A DNA stretch of 64,000 nucleotides, taken from NCBI GenBank assembly GCA_963669155.1, contig OZ022583.1:5160658-5224657 (forward strand), read 5' to 3'. This document shows, in pieces, positions 50,701 to 58,090 of the stretch (position 1 is the stretch's first letter; every line of letters begins with the position of its first letter). Below the pieces are notes generated by a model, which saw only the letters and a list, made by a program, of their open reading frames with translations, did not search any database and was not told where the DNA came from. A program made the translations under genes and the position numbers. This DNA comes from Arbacia lixula (taxonomy: Eukaryota; Echinodermata; Echinoidea; Arbacioida; Arbaciidae).

Positions 50701-52855
50701 AGCAATATGTTGTGAGTGTAATGTACCTTGTTCTTTGCAGGCATGAATGTCACACCCACACCAATGAGCACGCATAGGACTCCCATGTCTGTGGCTCATG
50801 ATGGAACACCTTGGCAGAGTAAGTCAATGATCCAACAGTCTCTTCCTCCCACTTCGCTCTCTGTCTTGTTTTCTCTCTCTCTCTTCTCTCTATGCTTCTC
50901 TCTCCCCTCTCTCTAGCTCAATTTCTCCCGCTCCATCTCTCATTCTCTCTTTGTCTCTCTCCGTCTCTCTCCATCTCTCTCCGTCTCTCTCCATCTCTCT
51001 CCATCTCTCTCCATCTCTCTCCATCTTTCTCTATCTCTCTCTCCATCTCTCTCCATCTCTCTCTCCATCTCTCTCAATATCACTCCATCTCTCTCTATCT
51101 GTTTCTATCTCTATCTCTCTCTATCTCTCTCTCTCTTTCTCTCTCTATCTCTTTCTATCTCTCTATATTTCTTCTCAGCTTCTCTTCTCCTCCCTCTCTC
51201 CCTGACCATTCTGTCTATCTTTTGCTTTCTCATCTCTTAAAATCACATAGAGACTCCTTTCTGATAATATCTACTATTTAAGATTTGAGCATTATGATTA
51301 TTATCATTTTGGTTCTTGTTATCCTAGTGATGATATAATGTCATCGTCCTTATTTAGCAATATCATAACATATATGTTTTATTATCATTACTATGATGAC
51401 TTTCTTAAAGGCGATATTCATAGGAAATAAAATCAGATAAATATAGTTTATTTTATAATTGCATGAGTTATTAAGGCAATGTATGCAGCTAACATGCCAT
51501 GAAAGTGTTCAGTTTTGTGTTTAATGAAAGTCAAATTTTACTAATTGACTCTCTTCCTGACCTACGAAATCGCCTCAGGGAAAGTGGCGTTGTGTGTACG
51601 TCACAGCCGGGATACGCTTCACAATGACCATTGTGTATCAAACCTGTTAATCCACTAGCAACTACCATCACAATTTCATTAAAACAATGCATGATGCTTC
51701 TGGCGGAAAAGAAGCTGCGGATTGGCATGTTTGATGCACAATAACGCCTCCCGTTTCTTACGTCAGACCTGAAGGCCGTTTCGGATGACAGTAGGGCAAA
51801 TTTGTCCCCGAGAATACGGTGATTGTTTTCACCCTAATTTCGCATTTTGGAAAGTGATATATTGTTTGAATGTCATCCGAGCTCATTGTATGGCTTATAA
51901 GCTTTCTGTAGATGAATATCTTCATATTTTTGGATTTTCTATGAATATCACCTTTAATAACTGACAAATGTTATGCCAGACATAGTACTTGTGCCAATTT
52001 TGTTTTGATACGTATCGTATTCTCATGATTGAATCTTCCTCATCCAGCTGGCACGCCCATGATCCAGAAGACTGGTACGACCTTCACTGGTGGGATGTAT
52101 GCCACGCCTAGCATGCTGGCAGGCACACCCAGGCAGACCCCTGGCAGACACACCCCACAGACTGCCAGCCGCTACGGCTACGGCTACCCCTACTCCACCC
52201 CACAGAACGCCATCACCACACCCATGGGGGCCACGCCCTCTTACCAGGTCAGTCAAGTGCGGACCGTGGTCTTACTGATGTAGCTTGTGTACATCTTGTT
52301 TGTTTACCAACAAAATCAATCCATATCTACCAAAAAGATATATTTTGCTTGTATGTGTTGTATGTTCAATTGGTTTTGTTCCTATAGTTTCCCATAACAA
52401 ATATGAACAAAATGTCCACAATATACCCCATTGTTGCCGAATGCAAGGATTTCCCTGTGGATTTAACTTTCTTACGATTTGTGAATCTGATTTTAATTCG
52501 CTTAATATCGCACCTTCTGCCTTCCAAGAAAGTGAGTTGCTTAGGGTTTGTTCACATGTAAGAAAGAAATTGTAATGTGCCCTTGTTTGTGTGTGTGTTC
52601 TACAGGGTACCGGTATGCGCACCCCTCAGCAGGGGGTAGCCCGCACCCCTCAGGTGAACCGGACCCCACAGATCAACCCTGCCCGCACCCCTCAGCCCTC
52701 CGGCATGACACCCCAGCAGGGAAGCACCCCCCAGTACCAGGGACAGCGCACCCCCCGCCAGTCTTGGGGGGGTAGCACCCCTACCCCTCACCAGGTGGCT
52801 GCCCATGCTGCGTCTAGGACTCCACAGAGGTATGATGTAGCAGCTTGGTCTATCC

Positions 52856-52888
<33 letters not shown>

Positions 52889-53843
52889 GCTATTTCTAAA
52901 GATGTAAATGTGATGTGAAGGATACAAAGAAAAAAAAAATGGTCTCTTTTGTCCATCTATCTAGTTGCTTTTACAGGTGTAAATGTAACAATGACAATTA
53001 TGTAAAGAGGAGATATGTGTGTTTGTTTTTGTATCTACTAGATACTTCTACAGGTGTGGATCACAATTGTGGTGATACTTGAGATATTGATTATTATGTG
53101 GAAGATGAAACATGTCTCAATTCTCCCTATCGCATATAGCTCTCTGAATCTGAACGCGTGTAGTGCTCTAATTTTTTTTAACCTTTATTTCTTGGGATAT
53201 GAACTTCCGGTTCACAAACATTCTATAGCCACCGTCTTGCTTTTGTCTTTTCATTCTTTCATTAGTCCATCCACAATCAATGTTGAGGTAGGCAAAAACA
53301 TCGCTTTGAGTGATTGGTGGTATTTCTTTCAATTCCTTCGTCCATGTAACAACCCTTCCATTTTAATATTACGAGGTTTACGAGGGTCGAAATTACAGAT
53401 TCTGTGCGTTATTGCGTGAATTGAATACTTACCAAACTCCTACCGGAAGTATACGTCTAAAGAGCAATCGATCAGATATTGGTATCGTGAGGTGATATCC
53501 CTTGATACCGGCTATATGCGATAGGGAGAATTATAGTGACTATGATTATGTTCATTTGATAATGAAGACCTTGATCAGTATGCTGACATGGCTCCATCCA
53601 TGTATTACTCCTAGGACCAGCAGCAGCAACATTGGTGTGATTGGTGGAGGGGTGGCAGCCACGGTAGACTGGGCCCAGCAGGCCGCCCAGTGGGCCAAGC
53701 GACGCCAGATGACCATGCAGAGTCCCGCCCCCATCCAGCCAAGCCCCGCCCTCCACGAACCCTCCCCCATGTCCATCTCCAACACCCCCGCTCCCAGCCA
53801 AGGGGGTGGAGACTCCACCCCTCTTATTGATGAGGATGTTTGA
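17715..53843 (+). CDS. SUPT6H: Transcription elongation factor SPT6, complete gene, 37 coding exons
   Basis: SPT6 is a nuclear histone chaperone that travels with RNA polymerase II. It reassembles nucleosomes behind it and binds the phosphorylated polymerase linker and IWS1. Joining 37 exons at GT-AG borders gives one open frame of 5715 nt (1904 residues), compared with about 1,726 for the human protein; exon 14 accounts for most of the excess. Reading order is acidic N-terminus, IWS1-binding motif, helix-turn-helix core, YqgF, HhH, death-like, S1, tandem SH2 and Thr-Pro-rich tail, which is the family order with no domain missing. The start has A at -3 and G at +4, with an in-frame TGA two codons before it. 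The stop is TGA at 53841-53843. Exon coordinates are in the segment entries. No frameshift or stop interrupts any exon. Confidence 0.97.
21258..21309 (+). repeat. (AC)n microsatellite
   Basis: About 25 AC units in SUPT6H intron 4. Confidence 0.95.
23260..23624 (+). mobile_element. MITE-like element, family 3, copy A
   Basis: Inverted ends CAATTCTCCCTATTGCATAT and GATAGGGAGAATT. Interior words CCGATATC, GGAAGGGTTGTTACATGG and ATACCACCAATCA are shared with 53118-53532 (opposite orientation) and 56459-56839. It lies in intron 6 of SUPT6H. No ORF. Confidence 0.85.
23880..24300 (+). repeat. Internally duplicated repeat in intron 7
   Basis: A block with ATACACA, TATGGGACTATGCATTG, ATCTCAATCACA and CACCAGCATAATTAC occurs twice, at about 23907-24040 and 24137-24280. 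Between the copies lies GCGTATAAGACGCACC, typical of a DNA-transposon-derived repeat. Confidence 0.65.
26456..28159 (+). CDS. SUPT6H: SPT6 exons 10-13: start of the folded core
   Basis: Exons: 26456-26557, 27071-27187, 27580-27669, 28011-28159 (residues 296-447). Diagnostic words are [38 protein letters not shown] and [15 protein letters not shown]. This region is one of the most conserved in SPT6 and begins the Tex-like helical core. Exon 13 ends AAAA|GTGAGG, and the split Lys codon is completed by the first base of exon 14. Confidence 0.95.
27776..27893 (+). repeat. (GA)n-rich microsatellite
   Basis: Interrupted GA and GGGGGA repeats in intron 12. Confidence 0.9.
28680..29341 (+). CDS. SUPT6H: SPT6 exon 14, unusually large, Lys/Glu-rich insertion
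   Basis: This 662-nt exon encodes residues about 448-668. It opens with the conserved [19 protein letters not shown] and closes with [18 protein letters not shown]. Between them lie a basic stretch (residues about 480-515, Lys/Arg/Val-rich) and then about 130 residues almost wholly Glu, Lys, Asp and Gly. In the human protein the matching linker is only about 50 residues. The coding strand is almost purely purine from about 28770 to 29270. The exon stays open and in phase. The mirrored frames on both strands (Arg-rich, Ser-rich, Pro-rich) are shadows of this composition. Confidence 0.93.
29906..30246. mobile_element. Foldback element with arms of about 80 bp in intron 14
   Basis: The left arm includes TGAGATTTTCACTT and TTGGACCTAAAAA; the right arm is the complement, TTTTTAGGTCCAA and AAGTGAAAATCTCA. 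The interior words ACCATCGTGTATCACACCTG and CAAGATGCTTTTGGC resemble the middle of 51404-51958. Confidence 0.8.
30481..33264 (+). CDS. SUPT6H: SPT6 exons 15-18: helix-turn-helix part of the core
   Basis: Exons: 30481-30610, 31206-31356, 31789-31943, 33066-33264 (residues 669-880). Blocks include [39 protein letters not shown] followed by [17 protein letters not shown], and [17 protein letters not shown]. The exon 17 sequence has a decayed copy in the preceding intron at 31549-31614. Intron 17 carries a family 2 MITE. Confidence 0.95.
31549..31614 (+). pseudogene. Decayed duplicate of SPT6 exon 17 (5' half) in intron 16
   Basis: After an acceptor CTCTTCAG, the frame reads [19 protein letters not shown], against the real exon 17 [17 protein letters not shown]...DLMG. 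It stays open to 31614, where GTGAGA could serve as a donor. The length is 66 nt with phase 0 on both sides. The upstream TGACCTTTGA word is also shared with the real acceptor region, so the copy includes intron sequence. It is probably a fossil, but splicing in frame is possible. Confidence 0.7.
31995..32489 (+). mobile_element. MITE-like element, family 2, copy C (near full length)
   Basis: Matches 2789-3303 along its length, with the words GCGAGCTTGTTCTGATCGG, AATCTTGGGCTAGATGGAGC and GGGCTAATGAAG. It begins 52 bases after the exon 17 donor, in intron 17. Confidence 0.85.
33879..37294 (+). CDS. SUPT6H: SPT6 exons 19-22: YqgF-like domain
   Basis: Exons: 33879-34018, 35460-35654, 36336-36471, 37157-37294 (residues 881-1083). 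The RNase H-fold YqgF region is marked by [35 protein letters not shown] and [12 protein letters not shown]. It is followed by [20 protein letters not shown]. In SPT6 this domain is thought to lack nuclease activity. Introns 19 and 21 contain degraded repeats of the neighbouring exon 3' ends. Confidence 0.95.
34024..34233 (+). repeat. (CAT)n microsatellite
   Basis: About 70 CAT units with few interruptions, starting within ten bases of the exon 19 donor. The poly-Met, poly-Asp and poly-Ile frames are artefacts. Confidence 0.97.
34738..35160 (+). pseudogene. Tandem decayed copies of the SPT6 exon 19 3' end in intron 19
   Basis: 34753-34829 resembles exon 19 bases 33945-34018: GAGGGGACC, AATAGGC, GTCATGGGCA and GGCTTTCACCAGTGCC align in order. 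A weaker copy at 34932-34996 keeps GAGGATGATTATAT and CTATGTAA at the donor position. A fourth remnant lies near 35091-35160 (TTACCTGGAGAGGACC). The unit is about 170-180 bp. Frames are broken. Confidence 0.7.
35679..35911. mobile_element. MITE-like element, family 4, copy A
   Basis: Inverted ends of the type AGAGTACxGAxGTG / TTGGTACTCT. Inside are GTTGTCAAGACAACTGG and GTGTCGGGCACT. It lies in intron 20, and related copies are at 37903-38135 and 38275-38507. Confidence 0.8.
35965..36240 (+). repeat. (GGAT)n microsatellite with internal longer period
   Basis: GGAT and GGCT units, with a longer block (GTAGATAGACAAAGAGATG) occurring twice, at about 36083 and 36143. It lies in intron 20. Confidence 0.95.
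36461..36660 (+). repeat. Tandem copies of the exon 21 donor edge in intron 21
   Basis: The exon-intron junction AAGCTGGCTGAA|GTAAG at 36472 recurs as TTAGCTGAAATAAGC (about 36545) and TTGGCTGAAGTAAGC (about 36634). Each is followed by a TTTTCC and TGTCAATTCATT-like intron word. The unit is about 80-90 bp. The third copy keeps an intact GTAAG. Confidence 0.75.
37326..37344 (+). repeat. Poly-G tract
   Basis: About 18 consecutive G in intron 22, shortly after the exon 22 donor. A possible quadruplex or assembly artefact. Confidence 0.9.
37720..40740 (+). CDS. SUPT6H: SPT6 exons 23-25: helix-hairpin-helix and start of the death-like domain
   Basis: Exons: 37720-37887, 39863-39990, 40530-40740 (residues 1084-1252). 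The HhH motifs are visible as [14 protein letters not shown] and [16 protein letters not shown]. The death-like domain begins in exon 25 with [20 protein letters not shown] and [16 protein letters not shown]. Intron 23 is the most repeat-rich intron: two family 4 elements and a family 5 element lie inside it, as does a degraded copy of the exon 24 acceptor edge. Confidence 0.95.
37903..38507. mobile_element. Two family 4 elements in a tandem duplication (copies B and C)
   Basis: Copies at 37903-38135 and 38275-38507 are almost identical and end in CACTTCGGTACTCT. Each is followed by the same 130-bp flank (ACAAGCTTT, TTAAAGGGATAGTTCACCC). A unit of about 372 bp was therefore duplicated as a block after insertion. 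It lies in intron 23. Confidence 0.85.
38539..38995. mobile_element. MITE-like element, family 5
   Basis: Inverted ends TTAAAGGGATAGTTCACCCT and its complement ending in GAACTATCCCTTTAA. GTTGGTTTCAAT is also shared by both ends. A truncated left end lies at 38164-38275. A related end (TTAAAGGGATATTTCACC) occurs near 22344. Confidence 0.85.
39655..39776 (+). pseudogene. Decayed duplicate of the exon 24 acceptor edge in intron 23
   Basis: TATGGAAC, AGCAAAT and GAAGTTG, followed by TTTTTTGTCCCCAG|ACTGAAAAG, parallel TATGGAAC, AGCAAAT and AAAGTTG followed by TTTTGTCCTCAG|ACATTAAAGCAG at 39791-39874. The false exon meets TAG at about 39808. Confidence 0.65.
40889..41062. repeat. Foldback repeat with GTGGCCAC / GACAGGT words
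   Basis: Begins CAGTAGAACCTGTGTATAG and ends GACAGGTTTGACTGTA, which are inverted ends. The inside repeats GGCTGCTATAGACAGG. Related words occur at 50615-50680. It lies in intron 25. Confidence 0.7.
41314..41550 (+). repeat. Two-copy diverged direct repeat in intron 25
   Basis: CATTGAAACATGTAT, AAAGATCTCAT or AAAGACCACAT, and TCTTGTCTTC recur in order, about 138 bp apart. Confidence 0.7.
41601..44362 (+). CDS. SUPT6H: SPT6 exons 26-29: end of death-like domain and S1 RNA-binding domain
   Basis: Exons: 41601-41748, 42600-42748, 43395-43535, 44164-44362 (residues 1253-1464). Exon 26 gives [18 protein letters not shown] and [11 protein letters not shown], and exon 27 gives [17 protein letters not shown]. 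The S1 fold is in exons 28-29: [20 protein letters not shown], then [17 protein letters not shown] Lys/Glu linker follows in exon 29. The apparent stop just after exon 29 (GTGAGTAG) lies past the donor. Confidence 0.95.
42227..42421 (+). repeat. (TGAT)n(TGAG)n microsatellite
   Basis: About 18 TGAT units, then about 20 TGAG units, in intron 26. Confidence 0.97.
42831..42977. mobile_element. Short foldback MITE with TGTTGCATAAA ends
   Basis: GGGTCCTGTTGCATAAAAA on the left is matched by TTTTTTATGCAACAGGGC on the right. ACCATTGATGGT and ACCATTAATGGT palindromes lie between. It is about 147 bp, in intron 27. Confidence 0.85.
43107..43257. mobile_element. Foldback MITE, family 6, copy A
   Basis: Ends carry GGTCTTATAAAGAGCTGTGA and CAAATCTTTATAAGATAGGG. 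The interior has TCTCTAATGTACAGAGTT. A related copy is at 44381-44515. Confidence 0.75.
43887..44069. mobile_element. Foldback MITE, family 7, copy A
   Basis: A near-complete palindrome: GTGTTTCACCAAGCTGTTCG at the left and CGAACAGCTTGGTGAAACAC at the right. CTTACGAAC and CACAAGAAGGG words pair further in. It is about 183 bp, in intron 28, and its sister copy is at 61163-61346. Confidence 0.9.
44381..44515. mobile_element. Foldback MITE, family 6, copy B
   Basis: GGCCCTGTCTTATAAAGATT on the left and CGTCGTAAATCTGTGG on the right, with TCTGTACATTAGAGATTGG inside. It starts about 19 bases after the exon 29 donor. Confidence 0.65.
44605..44846 (+). repeat. (GAT)n microsatellite, interrupted
   Basis: GAT/GAC units followed by GTT-rich units in intron 29. 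It ends about 40 bases before exon 30. The poly-Asp frame that appears continuous with exon 30 is spurious. Confidence 0.95.
44887..50314 (+). CDS. SUPT6H: SPT6 exons 30-33: tandem SH2 domain
   Basis: Exons: 44887-45002, 47163-47285, 48426-48624, 50162-50314 (residues 1465-1661). The N-terminal SH2 has [15 protein letters not shown] and GDVIIRPSS, with the conserved phosphate-binding Arg in IIRPSS, then [20 protein letters not shown]. The C-terminal SH2 has [34 protein letters not shown] and [18 protein letters not shown]. In SPT6 this pair binds the phosphorylated RPB1 linker. Intron 30 hosts the 157-bp array and intron 32 the reverse transcriptase remnant. Confidence 0.96.
45361..47098 (+). 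mobile_element. Composite repeat bounded by GTCTCGCC / GGCGAGAC, carrying the tandem array
   Basis: Starts GTCTCGCCTGAACGAAG and restarts GTCTCGCCCACCGGAGG at 45485. It continues through CGTCCGTCCGTCGTCCGTC into the 157-bp array, and ends beyond GTGGGCGAGACACAATATTG and CAGGCGAGACTCGTGGTTCG. The right part has three diverged copies of a TTTATTTCTGC, TTGTGATCA, ACTTGG module. Repeats with these ends are, from general knowledge, common in marine invertebrate genomes. It fills most of intron 30. Confidence 0.7.
45557..46500 (+). repeat. Tandem array, six copies of an exact 157-bp unit, each with four AGGTCA half-sites
   Basis: The word CATACG (first copy CAAATG) recurs at 45557, 45714, 45871, 46028, 46185 and 46342, always 157 bp apart, and the copies differ at only a few bases. 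Each unit ends with AGGTCA, a 7-base gap, AGGTCA, 1 base, AGGTCA, 4 bases, AGGTCA. The AGGTCAAAGGTCA part is a perfect DR1 and the last pair is a DR4. No ORF spans the array. Confidence 0.95.
48240..48305 (+). repeat. Short tandem repeat in intron 31
   Basis: CATTTAAAAACATGTTTA recurs about 30 bp apart, with flanking TTCTGAT words, shortly before exon 32. Confidence 0.75.
48780..49020 (-). mobile_element. Non-LTR retrotransposon reverse transcriptase remnant, C-proximal part
   Basis: A minus-strand open frame carries [12 protein letters not shown], then [20 protein letters not shown] (about 48928-48869) and [10 protein letters not shown] (about 48838-48809). These are the motif-B and catalytic FADD-box regions of non-LTR reverse transcriptases (RVT_1 family, CR1/jockey-like). 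The frame loses similarity below about 48800. It lies in SUPT6H intron 32, antisense to the gene, and has no endonuclease, 5' end or tail. It is a dead fragment. Confidence 0.85.
49100..49690. repeat. Sequence inserted between the two reverse transcriptase fragments
   Basis: About 590 bp separates the two RT parts. It includes an inverted repeat around 49540-49680: ATAATGAATGTTT / AAACATTCATTAT and TGAATGTTCTATTCAAT / ATTGAATGGAACATTCA. It probably inserted into the older retrotransposon. Confidence 0.6.
49690..49900 (-). mobile_element. Non-LTR retrotransposon reverse transcriptase remnant, N-proximal part
   Basis: On the minus strand, TCAGTTTGGATTTAGTC (QFGFS) and TTGATTTGACTAAAGC (IDLTKAF) correspond to the QFGFR and VDLSKAFD regions that come before the FADD box. 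The frame is broken between them. Confidence 0.65.
50741..53843 (+). CDS. SUPT6H: SPT6 exons 34-37: Thr-Pro-rich C-terminal tail
   Basis: Exons: 50741-50818, 52048-52247, 52606-52829, 53615-53843 (residues 1662-1904). The tail is built of irregular R-T-P-Q type units such as [23 protein letters not shown] and [12 protein letters not shown], with a [11 protein letters not shown] block. It ends with a conserved-looking [15 protein letters not shown] helix and a terminal PLIDEDV. Similar TP-rich tails in SPT6 and SPT5 are kinase targets. The exons are GC-rich compared with the introns around them. Confidence 0.93.
50836..51170 (+). repeat. (CT)n / (CTCCAT)n microsatellite
   Basis: CTCTCCATCT and CTATCT units in intron 34. 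All open frames here are Ser-Leu artefacts. Confidence 0.95.
51404..51958. mobile_element. MITE-like element in intron 34
   Basis: Inverted ends TTAAAGGCGATATTCATAGG and CTATGAATATCACCTTTAA. The interior, including ATGACCATTGTGTATCA and ATGATGCTTCTGGCGG, resembles the inside of 29906-30246. Confidence 0.75.
52856..52888 (+). repeat. (TCTG)n microsatellite
   Basis: About eight TCTG units, 27 bases after the exon 36 donor. Confidence 0.95.
53118..53532 (-). mobile_element. MITE-like element, family 3, copy B (inverted)
   Basis: Begins CAATTCTCCCTATCGCATAT and ends GCGATAGGGAGAATT. Interior words are in reverse order compared with 23260-23624. It lies in intron 36, ending about 80 bases before exon 37. 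Confidence 0.85.
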
Positions 53844-55485
53844 GTCAAGGAGCCCCACTACCCCCTATTTCAAAATCCTCTGACATACCTCTCTCAAACA
53901 CCCCCCTCATTGATTAAGATGCCAGAGACACAAATATTTACCGCCATGCAGTCTTTTCCCATTGTTTTGACACAACATGCACACATTCCCCCTTCAAGTG
54001 TAAGTAAACTTAACGAGAACCCTATGTCTAAATGTTAACTTTTATCTAATACTCTTACTCTTATACTAGCCCCCTTACCTTAAACAATCTTAAATCTTAA
54101 CCTGTGCCATGATTGGGAAGGCAAAGTTGGTAAAGTTGATTGTACAGAGTTGATTGTACAGAGCAAGCAAGGGCTCTGTGTCACGCTATGTATAGTGCTG
54201 ATGATGACGAGTGGACTTATTGGGTACTAGCCCTTCACCCTAAATCTTAAACTGAGCTAGGAAGCAAGATGGGGGAAGTCACAGATTGTTGTACAAAGTG
54301 AGTAATGTCTCCACAAGCCATGCTTCCCATGCCAAGTATAGTGTGCTGGTGATGATGAATAGACCTATTGGTAACATACATACCTACTGTCACATTTGTT
54401 CATATTGAATTAAGTTATTATCACAAACACCTCAAGTCAGGTCGTTTCATCGACACCAATTTCTCTTAAAAGATGCTGCACAGACTGATGATAGCATACA
54501 CACTCTTAGAGATGTCGCTATTGACCATAGTCATTGCCACTTAGATGATTTACACTTAAATTCAGGAATGCCAGTAATCAGGCAAAAGACTGAAATGAGC
54601 CTGAACAACAACCTTCTGGCCATAATCCAGGTTTGTTTTATCTATGTAAACCACCTCATTTGAAATCATTTGCTGGCACCTGCTGTTAATATGGAATGAT
54701 TCTGACAACTTTTCAGGTCTTCTCATTTGCAAATATAATGCTAGAAATTGAAGGCCTGGTGATTGAGTATTCTTTCATTGAGTGATCAGAGTTTTCTACA
54801 CTTACGAATGCAGAAAATAAGTGTTACGATGTGTCTAATTAACAAGCACTTTTGGTGGTGAAAATCATGAAGTGAGTGAAAGATACTTTTACATTTTTGA
54901 TGCGGAACCAGCTATTTGATATCGTAGCACTTGTGTGGCTGGAATCTTAATTACTGCAGAAATAAAATCTGTAAATTTGCAAAATATTTGTGTTGCTACG
55001 AGGAGACATTGTTAAGAATGTTTGAGAAGCTATTATGTATATATCTTATTCTATCATGCCAGTGGAAAGACCTTTGTTTAGAATATTGCTGATTTGCTTT
55101 AAATAGCACTTTGTTTCTAAGACACAGAACTGTCCTATGACATTTAAAAAAATGTCCATTTGAAGTTGCCATATCCATGTATATATCATGATTTACTGTA
55201 CAGAATGGACTCGCACATGTGTAAGATTCAAGAATTGTGGTTTGCATGAATGTGCTTCATCGACTAGCAATGTAACTTTGAAGTATCTGGAGTCATCGAG
55301 TTGTGCTCTGCTCAAGATTGTTTGTACAGTTTCTTTTTTCATCAAGTATACTTTCAGCAATTAAGTTTCTAAGAAACTGCATCATCACATTGTCATTTTG
55401 TATTTAAAGTCTTGTTTTTAGTCACAATGATGAAATGGTTGTAATGAGAAAATATCAAGAAATAAAGATGATTTTTGAAGAGATA
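53844..55485 (+). other. SUPT6H: SUPT6H 3' UTR, probable extent
   Basis: This follows the TGA stop and has no further exon. It contains a 161-bp diverged direct repeat at 54064-54380. Two AATAAA signals (54961-54966 and 55461-55466) give two possible ends. Small open frames in 55435-55752 and 55853-56074 have no support. Confidence 0.6.
54961..54966 (+). terminator. AATAAA polyadenylation signal candidate, SUPT6H
   Basis: Canonical hexamer about 1.1 kb after the stop. A second, also canonical, is at 55461-55466. Confidence 0.5.
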
Positions 55486-56458
55486 AGACAACATTTATTG
55501 CAATCATTATGTGGATATCTTTTCTGTGTTGAAGGCGTGTTGATCATATGTCAACAAGTGTATTGCTTAAAATCAAGGAGCTCTCATGTGGATAATATTA
55601 AAGAGAAACCTGAAGGACAAGGATGCGATCTCATGCTGATGCATAAAGCAGAGGAACAGGGGATAAGAGAGTTTGGGTATATCATGTTCTTCAATACATT
55701 CCACTGTCCAATAGTAAATATTAATACAAAAGTCATGTATAATGTTATATGATAAATAATTGTTGTATAGAAGATCAGAAACAAAACAATACTTGTTAAC
55801 ATTTCACATCCATGTGACTGCATATTTTATTTCTATCCCCTGAAATGAAAGTGTGAAATGCGTCTTTCTACAACTATATTTCATGAACCAAAATTACAAT
55901 CTTGATTATGGAGTAAGTCTTGATAACAACAAAAATATAATACAAATTCATACAGGAATACAATATGCAGTTCAAACAAATATACACATAAACAATTCAT
56001 TCAAATTGTATACACTTAAACGTGTAATAATAATCACAAATTTGGCAAGCTCAAATATAATTCTGAAACTGTAATACACCACAGCATTTCAAAGTCACAA
56101 TGAGTTGCAATTAGTGGTCCACACTTCATTAAAAACTGAATAACTCTCCTCAAAACAATATTGTGCATGAATGAAAGTGTACATGTACATCTCACATAAA
56201 AATAATCGCTTCATATAGCTTGTAAGGGTACATTACTTTGAGATTTGTGTGTAAAACCAATACCCTGCAATGCTTGGCTTCATGCACAGCGTTGCAAGAT
56301 ATTTTTGCACGCCTCTTGCAATGCATATAAAAAATAAATCTTAAGAATGTTTCAGTTTTGCTCTGGATAAATTGTGTTTACTGGATGTAGGCTCCATATA
56401 TTTCATATATCTATCATTTCATAATATCTAGCACCTTCTGACCTCAGATGGGGGTATT

Positions 56459-56839
56459 CCAATTCTCCCTGTCACATAGCCGATATCAAGCGATATCACA
56501 TCGCGATGCCCAAATCTGATCGATTGTTCTTGGGAAGTATACTTCAGTAAGAGTTTGGTATGTATTAAATTCATGCAATAACGCACAGAATTTGTTATTT
56601 CGACCCTCGTAAACATCATAATATTAAAATGGAAGGGTTGTTACATGGAGGAAGGACTTGAAAAAAATACCACCAATCAGTCACGGCGATGTTTTTGCCT
56701 ACCTCAACATTGATTGTGGATGGACTAATGAAAGAATGAAGAGACACAAGCAAGAATTAAATCTCAAGAATTAAAGGTAAAAAAATTAGAGCGTCACACT
56801 CGTTCAGATTCGGAGAGCTATGTGCGATAGGGAGAATTT
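56459..56839 (+). mobile_element. MITE-like element, family 3, copy C
   Basis: CAATTCTCCCTGTCACATAG ... GCGATAGGGAGAATT ends, with the shared interior GGAAGGGTTGTTACATGG. It lies in the spacer between the two convergent genes. Confidence 0.85.
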
Positions 56840-58090
56840 GGTATACAGAACAGACATTGACTGCTCCTAATTTTAACTTTACCCCTCACAGCAGACAATA
56901 GGTGGACAATGAATCACATGGATATATGGATAAGCTTCATGAACATGATGTTAATAACTTGACAGGATGGTAATTTGGTAAAATAAATGTATTCACAATG
57001 ACAATTACAATACAAATGTATAATTTTCTTGCTACAATTGTAAAACTTCGATACTTAAATGAAGTCTATTTTTTTGTTTCCTACAATATTGGATTACAAA
57101 CATTTTAATTGGCCTGCATGAAACAACCCTACAATACTCGATTAACAGTATGAAACAGAATGAACACATTGTATTGCAGTTGTCATACTCCCCAAAATAG
57201 AGATTTACATATCTCTTTTTTAGAACTTAAAACTTAAAAAAAAAATCAACAAAATACTGCAGATCGATACAGATGCTATAATGGTAATCACATGATTCAA
57301 AGAATACAAATACAAACATGGACGAAGTAACCTTGTTGGAAAAAAACAAACCTGCATAATATGTGTATTGGTGATATATCTGAAATAACTTGTGCTATAA
57401 AAATACAGTTGTTTAAGGAATGCTGTCATCTGGAATAAACAATAGCTATTTTCCAAAATTATTATCTGACCAGAAAAACGATTCAAAACCTGTTTCTGAT
57501 ATACGATTTCTCTAGGTTTACAGGTTGTATTGAATGTAAAGCCCTTTACAAAGAGACAGAAATATAGGTGTTTTTTTATTAAGGGTGGAAACTTATCATG
57601 ATACTGTACAAGTACTTATGAATTGAGTTTGAAAGATAGGTTTTCTAGAATGCAAAGAATGAATACTTTATTGAATACTCTACTGTATGTAAGCACCATA
57701 AACATGAATATTTCCATATTACTGTATCAATTGGGAAAACATAATTTTCAAATATCATCCTAATTGTGCACTCATTCCTGAGATGTATAAGAAAAATATA
57801 TTGGGGTAATAACATGAATTCATGTAGCTTATATGTTGTGTTTTTATTACACAACAAACACAACAAACCTATTATTTTTTTCTATTGGATGTTGAACTAG
57901 AATAAGATGTCTTGATTATACTTTTCATTTGAATTCATATTCTTGGAAAGAGGTGCTAAAGCTATAATGATAATCATCAATGTCACACTTTCCCTAAAAA
58001 TTGAATACACTTTTACAAGGCCATTGAAGTATATTATATGGGCCTGAATACAGCAGCAGAAATACTGAATTTAGGCAGAGAACTTGCTGT
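56840..58090. other. Convergent spacer and probable 3' UTR of the coiled-coil gene
   Basis: AT-rich, with no exon seen. On the minus strand AATAAA occurs at 57843-57848 and 57667-57672, which would fit 3' end formation of the leftward gene. Confidence 0.45.

Noticed and set aside
55435..56074. 105- and 73-codon frames after the SPT6 gene
   Set aside because: AT-rich composition, no domain, no splice context. Probably 3' UTR or spacer.
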